Part shown: positions 55,114 to 64,000 of the stretch, piece by piece
Numbering within the stretch: the first letter of the stretch is position 1
Layout: each line of letters starts with the position of its first letter
DNA from: Albugo candida
Taxonomy: Eukaryota > Oomycota > Peronosporomycetes > Albuginales > Albuginaceae
Assembly: GCA_905220665.1 (NCBI GenBank)
Contig: CAJNAR010000175.1
Coordinates: forward strand, 62,001-126,000
Reading direction: 5' to 3'
DNA: 64,000 nt
The notes under the pieces: model-generated
The model's database searches: none
The model's input: only the letters and a program-made list of their open reading frames with translations
Told to the model about the DNA's origin: nothing
Position numbers and translations under genes: made by a program

Positions 55114-56237
55114 ATGGATCTCAATCATATGCTCACAAAACTGATCGAAAAAAATGATCTGACAACGGAAGAAGCCCGTTACGCAATGGAATTCATGACG
55201 TCGGAAGACTGTCGTGAAAACTCAGCTTCGATTGGAGCAATTCTGGCACTTTTGTCGTCGAAAGGTGAATCCGTTCAAGAAGTCACAACTTTTGCGGAAT
55301 GTCTCCGAGAAAAAGGCGTTCCGATTTCTATCAGCGTACGTGCGTACTTCTGTAATTATAAACTCTTTTACTACCCAATCACATCTCGTTACGATAGAAT
55401 TCGGAAACGTTATTGGACATTGTCGGCACTGGCGGCGATGGTGCACAAACGGTAAATATCTCAACAGCTGCAGCCATTCTCGTAGCATCGTGCGGTGCAA
55501 AAGTAGCCAAGCATGGTAACAGATCGGTGTCGAGTCGTTCTGGATCTGCTGACGTTTTGGAAGAGATGGGAATTCCAATGCTATCTGATCCCAACGATAT
55601 CATCTCGTGCTTGCACCATGCTCGCATCACCTTCATCTATGCACCTCATTTCCATCCATCCATGAAACATATTGCTCCCATTCGAAAGAGTATGAAAATT
55701 CGGTCAATCTTCAATATACTGGGTCCTCTAATCAACCCTGCGCGGTGCTCGAGAGTTGTCATTGGTGTCTATACACCCAAACTATTGGAGCTTTTCGGAC
55801 ATTGTATTGAAGGATTGGGTGTCGACCACGGACTTATCGTCCATTGTGCAGGATTGGACGAACTTAATTCATTGGGAGCCCCAGCAGAAATTGTCGAGGT
55901 TCGCAAAGGAAGGCCGATACAGAGATACCAGCTTCGACATGAAGATGTAGGTGTTCCATCGGCGACTTCGATCGAGTGTCTCCGAGGTGGAACAGCCGAA
56001 GAGAATGCTCACATTATCAAAAGAATTCTGTCAGGAAAATGGCAAGAGTCAGAGACCATCTTGGCACACACAATTGCCTACAATGCAGGGGCAGGTCTGT
56101 ATGTTTACGGACTTGCCGAGAGCATCCAACAAGGTTATCAGCGCGCGATGGATAAACTTGTCCAAGGTGCGGCCATAGACACTCTCCAAGCATGGCAAGC
56201 GGCAGCTGGACGGTCTTTAGAGAGAGATCGTACATAA
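55114..56237 (+). CDS. trpD: Anthranilate phosphoribosyltransferase
   Basis: Two exons (55114-55335 and 55398-56237) flank a 62-nt intron with GTACGT donor and encode 353 residues, close to the usual 340. The helical N-terminal domain includes LTTEEARYAMEFMTSEDC and IGAILALLSSKGES. The phosphoribosyltransferase part includes LDIVGTGGDGAQTVNIST, which binds PRPP, then KHGNRSVSSRSGSADVLE, APHFHPSMKHI, RSIFNILGPLINPA and the Asp/Glu metal region near LDELNSLGAPAEIVEV. It transfers phosphoribose to anthranilate in tryptophan synthesis. It stands alone rather than fused to other trp enzymes. The start is the first ATG, 255 bp after the inverted-repeat element. Confidence 0.93.
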
Positions 56238-57497
56238 TAAGTTCGTTTGTGTAATTCATTAAGTATGTATTGGATGTGCATAGGAAGCTGCACGTACTTG
56301 ATACTAGACCTTTGGTGTTAAGTACTTACGTGAAAAGTGCTCTAGTCGCATTCGTCGAAACAGCTTTCACCCCTCCCCAAGTGCGTCTAGATACTGAAGG
56401 CCATATCTGATCAAACTGCATATTCCAGTGTTCGTTTACTTGAGGGTGCTTGGACTCTATAGACTGCTCTCATTCTCGCGACCAACAGAACGGATGTTAA
56501 AAAGATTATATATCATCGGGTGGGACAACCGCTGCATTGCATAGAATGATAGATCAATGCCTGACCCCGCACGAAATACGTTCATGCGATCAAAACTTTC
56601 CGACACATAGCTGCGCCTCGCGTATCTTGAAATTCTGTCAGTTGTGCTTTACTATAAGCGATGAGAACTTGAAAACTATCGTGTAATCACATTAGTGGTA
56701 CGTGCAAAATAAAAGAATGTTTGCTTCATCACGACAGTGACACAAATGTTCGATAAGTGTACTATCCCAACAGAAAATCCGGTCAAGTTTCAGTCGGGCG
56801 TCTGACGTAAATATCCTAGTGTTGTGCATGGTAAATTACCGGCATTAAAATAGAAACTAATTTGAATGGATCAGATGGACTTTCTGCTGCACGTTTACGA
56901 CGACAAACTCTTTGCGACAACACACGCGCGACGCCTTTACACAACCCCTTCGCGTTGGAGCGACATTTACTATTCGAGCGTCGCATCAGCCGTACGTCTT
57001 CCGCGTAAAATACGTGGAAAACGCGTATATTACCACGTCAACGACCCCGTTTCCATTTCCATCTCCCTTATTAAGAAAAAAAATACATATTCAAAAATTT
57101 TGTCGGCTTCTGTAAAAAAAGTATAAGGATAGAAAGGTCTGGTCGGATCACACGCACTCAATCCAATTGACTGGCTGTATGACCGTTTTTTACAAGCGAT
57201 TTATCCATCGACGGGTTTATGAGAAAGAGTTGGGGACTGCTGAGAAACAGAAAGACGTTCGCCATTTCAAGCTTGCAGCATCAAGTAAAAATTTGATTCG
57301 ATCTTTCAGTCAAATTATACGCGTTCGCGATTGATCGAAAACGATCATACCGCGTAGTGATTGGTTGTATTGAAGGAAAGAAAGCGAAACGCCGTTTTGG
57401 CTACATACTTTACGCGCTCACTTTTTCGTGTTTTTTCACCTGAAGTCTTCAAAGCGTATTATACTTGAAATTTTGTTTATGACGATAACGTGCTGGA
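56238..57497. other. Intergenic region with one possible small ORF
   Basis: Spacer between trpD and the DENN gene. A plus-strand frame (56866-57126, MDQMDFLLHVYDDKLF and further) and a 51-codon frame (57179-57334, MTVFYKRFIHRRVYEKELG) use codons like nearby genes. They could be exons of a small unrecognised gene or 5' leader sequence of the DENN gene. The rest shows nothing distinctive. Confidence 0.4.
56866..57126 (+). CDS. Small hypothetical protein, doubtful
   Basis: The frame gives 86 residues from an ATG. The first 60 codons are G/C-rich at third positions, as in the neighbouring coding DNA, and are Arg-, Tyr- and Ser-rich (RRLYTTPSRWSDIYYSS). The last 25 codons turn Lys/Ser-rich and A/T-rich, as if running into non-coding DNA. 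There is no signal peptide, membrane segment or known motif. It may be the first exon of a spliced gene. Confidence 0.3.
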   Translation: MDQMDFLLHVYDDKLFATTHARRLYTTPSRWSDIYYSSVASAVRLPRKIRGKRVYYHVNDPVSISISLIKKKNTYSKILSASVKKV

Positions 57498-60400
57498 ATG
57501 CCGCTTTTGCCATCGATCAGCTCAAAGAATCAAAGCACCACATCGACACCCCGATCTACGACATCGCTCACACATTCCACACTCAATCGATCTAGCCATA
57601 ATGTCGTGGAACAATCGACGAGTTATGCGAGTAGTGTGACCAATGCTATGTCACCTGCGTACCTCTCTATAAATACGTATTACAATCCCAATTCATGTAC
57701 ACAAGTCGCACAAGAACAAATTGTCGTCGGTATCAGTGCTTCGGTAGAAGATGGAGTGGAAGATTGGTCCAATGACTTTCGTTTAGATACGAATACCGGT
57801 GCGGAGCAATCGCTCGGAAATGTCAAGCACGAACCCGAGCTACCTGACCGTTCTAGCGCTACGGATGGGTATACACGTCAAGTCGATGTGCATACATTCA
57901 TGAATCGTCTCTTTCCACCTGTTAAGTACGCTGCCACGCGAACATTGCATCACTATCGAGAACACGCAACTCTATCACCTCCAACAATTCATAACGCTGA
58001 TAACGAACAAAACAACAAATCGACAATATCCTCATTGGACGAAAATAATCCCGACCATTTGCATGACAATAGTGGCACAGTATTCGACAAAAGTGGCACA
58101 ATCATCGACCCGACCGAAACAAAAATCTCCGAAAGGCCTGAGAGTCTCGAGGACGAAGAAGAGGAGAATTGGGATGCTGAAATCGGTCTGGAGACATGCA
58201 CCGATGGATACAATCGGTATGCTGTTGGCAGTGATACCCGTTCCGACAATTTCAATATGTTTATCAAAGTCTTTCACGATATGATGGACGGCGAGGATAT
58301 CGGTGATGAGGACGACGAGAGCAATTCTATACGACGCAAATCGCCTTCTTCATCAGACGGGAAAATGGCGCTCTTCCAGCGACGAAATGAGTCTCAATCG
58401 GAAAGTGGGATGAGCCAGGAACAATCTTCCGTGCATTCTGGAACGAGACCTTCGGTGGAAATGACGCTATCGGATCGATTCCGTCTCGTGGAGATTGCGT
58501 GTTCGTCAGCGTATGCTGTCCGTATTGAGCGATTTCCAAAACCGTGCACGAGCTATCATCACATTGAGAAAGAATTCCAACTGCCGTGTTACTCGGACGC
58601 GAAATTTGAGCGATGGCTTCAGCGAATTGTGAGTGTGAAATGCAAATTATTCAATCGGATTTTAGACAATGAACAGAGAAAAAAATCGATTGTGAACGCT
58701 ACAAAATCGACTCGTTGTCCCTTTGAGAAAACGTTTGTGGTCAATGTATCCCGTCGACTGATGCTGTATCGTCATTGTGGAGATCAGACGCAAAGCCAAA
58801 GCCGAATTCTCGCGTATTTCAAGCATATTGTCAAGTGGAAAGAAACGTGTGGATACGCATGCGTTCGTGAGGCTTTGTCAACGGAAGAATACGATTACAT
58901 TGCGTGTTTGAATATGGAATTCGTACAGGAAGCTGCTCGCGTGTTTGCATCTGTGAAAGGCAGTGAGACTCTTAAATGGATGGAAGCATTCCAATTCATT
59001 CTTCGAGTGTGTCGTGCATCGTTTCCCGAGTATGAAGCCGTTCTCGCACTCATTGAGATCCGATACGTTTGTCATCATTTGGTGTCGTTTATCAGCTTCC
59101 AAGTTCGATACAATTGGAGTATTTGTGCGGAAGTAATGGCTCTGCCTCATTTTCTATCGGAAAATAAACCGATTTCGAATTCCCTGCAAGAGATTTTGAA
59201 TCATTACGGCGCTTTATTCTCATTCTGCACGCCAATTGCCACCGAACGACTCGCGTTGGAGAACAATTCAAACGAAAATGGCATTGAAATTGGCTCATTG
59301 AGCGGCTTGGCATTGGATCCCAATTGCATCAAAGCGCTCATTCTTTGCGATATCCAAAATCTGACCGATGGAAAGAGCGTTTTGACCGAAGAGAAATTTG
59401 TGGGCTTGTTAGATTTGGTGGATCTCGAACAGGATGCCAGCGATCGGAACAGTGCGTCTGAGCATGCAAGTCTTCGAGAGAATAATGACGAATGGCCCAC
59501 CGAGTCGGAAGTGTTCGCATTGATCCCACAAGACACGGAATCCCGTCGTGTGGCTTTATTCGCATTGTTTGAGAACGTGCCTGCAGCGTATACACTGATC
59601 AAAGCGAAATGTGCTGTGATTTTGAGCTCACTGCATGCAGCCAATTTGACAATTGGAAGCACACGAACGGCTGAATCGCTGGCGTATGAGTCATTGTGCT
59701 TGTTGGAAATCGCGTCACGACATCAATTGTTGCATTCCACGGCTCAGGACGAAGAGCATTCCACAGACTTTGTGATCACAAACTTTAGCAATGGCGGTAT
59801 TGTATCGGAATTGGGAAGAATTGTGATGGAAATATTGGGCGATCTTCTCATTAGCAATCAGAAATATCGCTTTGGAATTCGATGTCTCGAAGCCGCATGC
59901 GCCATTTACGCGTTCCTCCACCACGGAAACGAGTATGAAAAGCTCACACGACACATGTGCACGCTCACATTGAAAGCAGAAGACGTCAAGCGAGCGCTAA
60001 GGCTCCACGAGAAAGTTGTGAAAATCGCTCAGGTTCATGGGAACGTCAATGAATTCGTATATCTCACACAAGTGCTTTCAGGCCTTTGGCTCCGTGAAGG
60101 GCAATTCGCACAGGCGGAAAAAGTCATTGATACGGCTTTACAATTCCTCCGCGAATACTGTGGAATGCTGCCTCCATGTTTCTCAGAAAATGTGAATGGA
60201 TCGAGTCCTCCGGCTTCCGAGACCACATCGAGCTTTTTGAGCGCCCGATCTTCCAATACATTGAGTCAAACAACAGCAACTCTTTCGTCTCGATCGTTGT
60301 ATTCCGGGGAATTAGAGTCATGGCTGAATCACGACGTGTCTTTACATTTGATGCTTCGCGATGTGTATCGGTCCTGCGGGCGCTTTATGAAAGCCGTTGC

Positions 60401-63400
60401 GGTTGTGGAGCATTTACTGAATTACAACATGCGCTTACCGCGTGGAAAACGAACAAATTTACGAATGCTTTTGGCGGAAGATGCTTTGAAATGTCGTTCT
60501 TTTGATCAGAGTTTTTGGATGTTGCAGGCGTTGGAACAGGAGGCTCTCAATTTCCACGAGCGAGTCTGTGAAGTCGGAGGCGTACGATCTGTTGGCATCG
60601 GGACGGAAGCTCGTTTCGGGTACGATATGGTCACATCATGTCGCTATATATTGTGTCGGATCAAGCTTCATATCCGTCAAAGTGAGTTCCTTGCAGCAAG
60701 CGCGTGGCTGACAATTGCTCGATTCAAATGCGTCGATCAAGGCGTTCAATTAAATGCGAAATTGGACTTTTTGGACGCCAGTATCTATCTCCATGTATGT
60801 CGAGAAGCTCAGGAGCGTTCCTTGCTATCTCCCGATAATATGACACCAAAAACGCATGGAAATGCGCTCGAAATCATCCAAATGTTTACGGGTTCCATGT
60901 ACGCACTATCGACGAAACAATTGTCAGAGCTGAATACGCGATTGGAGCAGATGAGTGTGTGCCTTCAGGACATTTCCCACGCTATGAAACAAGGCATTCA
61001 GGCTGCTTGGGTGGCGTTGGAGCGATATCAAACGTTGGAAGACCGCGTGCATCAGATCAAGACGCTGTTACTGCTCGTTAATCTTCACACAGATCCCATT
61101 CGACTCGCCGTATTTGCGTGTGGGAATCGATACGAAAACGACGTTCAGTGTCGATATTTGAGACGAACGCTTGGCGACTGCAAATGCGTATCGGATGTCG
61201 CGAAAGTGAATCTCTTACAAGCACAAAAGCTGTTGGCATCCGCGTTGAGTCTTTCCGAACAAGTAGCCGATGTATTCCTTCACGTTGAAGCGTTGATCAA
61301 ATGTGCAGAGATTTGGATGCTTTTGGAGAAGATTTTGTGTCAGAATCGAAAGAATCGACAGCTTAAAGAAGCCGGCGCGTGTTGGGAAGAAGCCGTCAAA
61401 CTCATCAAAGCCGTCTTTTTCCGTCGCGTCTCTTTCTGCGACGTGGAAACCATTGATGCGAGTTTTCGTATGACGCAGAAAAAGAGCAATTTCAGCGTCA
61501 ATAACGTCTGTGAGCTGGCAAGTACGTTCTCGATCGTCCCCGTCGTCAATTTCTCCGAGACGTTCCTTCTTCGACTCGACGATTGGCTCATGTCACTCAT
61601 TTGGACGGCGTGTGTGTTCCTAAAGACGGATCGATTGCCCGTGTACCTGGACAGCATCATCGGAATCCATTTCGATGAGCTGTTGAGCGCCCGAATGGGT
61701 CTAGAAAACATCCTCCATCAGCTGCGTGTGTACCGGACACATCAAGTCGCCATTTGGATCGGAAATGCCAACACACACAATTGCATGAGCTCGAGTCATC
61801 GCATGTCATCGTCGTCGATCATTCAAAGAAGCTTTATCGAGTCGCCGCGATTGGAAGAACAAAGCTCGCCATTTGGAAAAGTATCAATGGCATCACCGTC
61901 CACGACGTCCTCAAGCGGAAGTTCTTCTCGCACGCATACGCATCGAAGCTCCAAAGCAAAACGATGCAGCCAACATCGAAAAAATCTGTCCATGTCGTCG
62001 ATTTCGGAATTATTAGCATCGAATGTGATCGCTCCGTCCTCGTTCCACGACGCTTCTACTCGTACGACAATTGCAAAGGAGTCGTATCCTGCAAACCTCT
62101 GCTCATGTCGCCACGAATCGGTCTCGTGAGTTTTGAAAAGCGCGGACAGGACACTGGCATTCGGGACGCATACAATTCGACTTCGGCTTTGGCTTCGACT
62201 TTGATGAATTTCGACAAAACTTCAGAGAGCTCGGCACATAGTAACAGTACGAATCGGTCGCGAGTCCGTGCGTCGTTATTGGGGACGCCCAACAATTCGA
62301 TAAATGGCGACCATGCAGTCGATATGCTGCGAAGCGGATCGCGGAATACGCGTCCGAGCGTATTGAGTCGTGGGTCCAGCGTCAGTAGCGGCTTTAACGA
62401 TTTGGATCCCGCACATTCGGCGAAGTTGCGTTGGGTCTTCAATGAGTGGAGTGCTGCCAAACGCAATTATATTGGCGGCAAATTCGATGTGACAGCATTG
62501 AGGTATCAGAATCTTCGCACACTTCGATTCCTTTTGGATGCATTTGACGCCCAACAAGTGGCGATTTTGTGTCGGACGCGTAAAAAGACGGAAATGAAGC
62601 GAATGGAACGGGAAAAGCGGAGAGGGCTTTTGACTTGCAGGGATTTGATGTCGCGCATTTGAACTCCCACGCGTTGTTTCAGTACAAAAATCACGTATTT
62701 GTGATCGGATACGACGCGATACGAACGTCGTACGATGATTCCCAATTCAAGTTCAAAGTGTTTGGCGTTCGTGAAGGCGATACATTTGAATGGAAATCAC
62801 AGATCCCGCGACCGGAATGGTATTTGACGCATTACGACAACTCGGAAGCCGATACAGCTGCAATTGGACACGGGATTTTACGCACAATGAGGCTTTTGGG
62901 GATCAAACGTTTGCTCAAGATTCTAGGCTCTCTCCTGCTGGAAATTCCATTAGTGGTCATCGGCTCTTCGTTCCCGCAGATCAAAGACGTCACATTGAGT
63001 CTGATGAAGCTCCTGCATCCTTTCCAATGGCCTCACGTGTGTGTTCCATTCCTTCCGGTGTCGTCGTGGCGCTTTGCGTACGATTCCATGCATGCGTACC
63101 TGTTGTCCCATCAGCGCCTACATTTGCGTCCTCGACGATCGAGACACATGCGATGGGGTTCTTCTTCCAATATAATGAGTTTACTGCATGGGGGATACAA
63201 TGCCACCCCTCAGTGTACCGATAGAGGCAGTCAATCCACGCCAACGCCGACACCGACGACCCCGAGGCCCAGCCTTACGGAAGGTGACGCGAAGGGAACA
63301 GAGCCGTTTGTGTTTGGAATGCTGTCGGAAACGTGGGACTTGTGTATGTCGCGATTTGCGAGCAACATGGACGGAGAGAGTGGATGCTATAACATGAGCC

Positions 63401-64000
63401 ACGGGAGCTTTCATTGCCGGGTTGAAGAACGAGCATTTACGGGAGCTTTCCATATAATTGATTTGGATCGTGTGGACCACCCTATGACTGGGAAACATTC
63501 GTACAACAATGCGATTCAATTGCCTCGAAAATGGCGAAAAACTGTTTTAGAGAAATTGACGCGTGCTGTCAAGTACACGCGTCGACTTCAACAGAAAACA
63601 GCCCGTATAGAGTCGCGTCAATCACACGGTGTATCGTCGTTGGATATATTGCATTTCTCACGTCAGAGCCATCACGAGCATCACACTCGTTCCGCTTCAC
63701 ATTGGGTCAGCAGTAATATCGACTCGTTGGGGAGTAAGATGGCTATGCATCCGTGGCAATTTACTCCGTCCACAAACATTCGCGTCACCAAAAGCATTCG
63801 CGGCGATCGGAATACTCTGAAAATTGATTCGGATGAGCGTCAATATTACGGATTTGAGTGTAGTGCTGTGTTACGGAATGGCGTCGTTGAAATACACGCA
63901 AAGCTTTTACAATGTTGTGCCGAGTATCAGAAAAAGAAATGCAGACAGAAAAGCAAGCGGAGTGCTGCTAAACAAGAGATAAAATCATGGTTCTCTTCGG
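57498..64000 (+). CDS. Large helical-repeat / DENN-domain protein, partial at right edge
   Basis: A first open frame of 1543 residues (57498-62129) has a Ser/Thr-rich, acidic N-terminus (SLEDEEEENWDAE near 220). About 1000 residues of helices with TPR-like spacing follow (LRLHEKVVKIAQVHGNVNEF, AEKVIDTALQFLREY), then a Ser-rich tail. Homology-like sequence then continues in a second frame (about 62230-62560, including KLRWVFNEWSAAKRNYIGG) and a third frame open from about 62584 to the window end. The third frame holds a DENN core: LLEIPLVVIGSSFPQIKDVTL, LLHPFQWPHVCVPFLP and, after a Ser/Thr/Pro insertion, GAFHIIDLDRV. DENN proteins act as GDP-GTP exchange factors for Rabs. A GTGAGT donor at 62126 could open an intron of about 104 nt. 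The second junction is ambiguous. Two adjacent genes or assembly indels are alternatives. Confidence 0.65.

Noticed and set aside
61754..62662. Separate 302-codon gene in the second frame
   Set aside because: Its first part is the shadow of the Ser-rich tail of the large gene. Only the part after about 62,130-62,230 looks coding, and it is treated as part of the DENN gene.
1..64000. tRNA, rRNA, snRNA genes and CRISPR arrays
   Set aside because: Looked for B-box-like GGTTCRANNCC and known conserved snRNA starts and found none convincing. The repeats present are not CRISPR-like and the genome is eukaryotic.

Overview
The window reads as nuclear DNA of a filamentous eukaryote, most likely an oomycete and possibly an obligate biotroph of the white-rust type. 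Four things point there. Protein-coding genes are compact, with GT-AG introns of a very uniform 53-67 nt. Housekeeping genes lie 80-280 bp apart. A tandem family of small genes encodes proteins with signal peptides. The motif just upstream of those genes resembles the oomycete initiator/flanking core promoter. The species is an inference; no rRNA, tRNA or organelle gene is present to anchor it.

Layout. (1) 1-16.3 kb is gene-poor. It holds a broken DDE transposase at the left edge, a 49-bp tandem repeat, a fossil Copia reverse transcriptase and one proline/glutamine-rich, possibly secreted protein gene (7.85-8.79 kb). (2) 16.3-34.1 kb is a dense housekeeping island: an RCC1-TBC protein (putative Rab GAP), a PH-like/protein-kinase gene, two tandem tiny single-span membrane proteins, a Josephin deubiquitinase, an ASCC3/Slh1-type double-cassette helicase, mitochondrial succinyl-CoA ligase beta, an ARL3-type GTPase, a single-pass membrane protein and the mitochondrial CDP-DAG synthase TAM41. 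Five of these genes are spliced. I resolved their exons from splice signals plus continuity of the family alignment. (3) 34.7-53.3 kb is an array of seven same-strand paralogues of a lineage-specific secreted protein family (here called A-G; C is a pseudogene). They share a signal peptide, a TPxQ...DTR segment, a core promoter motif and, for most, a C-terminal RSxGGR segment. Long conserved spacers with palindromic TGACGTCA (CRE/bZIP-type) sites lie between them. (4) 53.8-54.9 kb is a nested inverted-repeat element of MITE type with a TTA target-site duplication. (5) 55.1-64 kb holds anthranilate phosphoribosyltransferase and a very large helical-repeat/DENN protein that runs off the right edge and changes frame twice.

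Together the genes describe an ordinary cell (mitochondrial metabolism, ubiquitin removal, ribosome/RNA quality control, Rab and Arl traffic, tryptophan synthesis) beside a fast-evolving accessory block. The secreted-protein array, with its co-duplicated regulatory spacers, is the most interesting part and may be an undescribed effector family.
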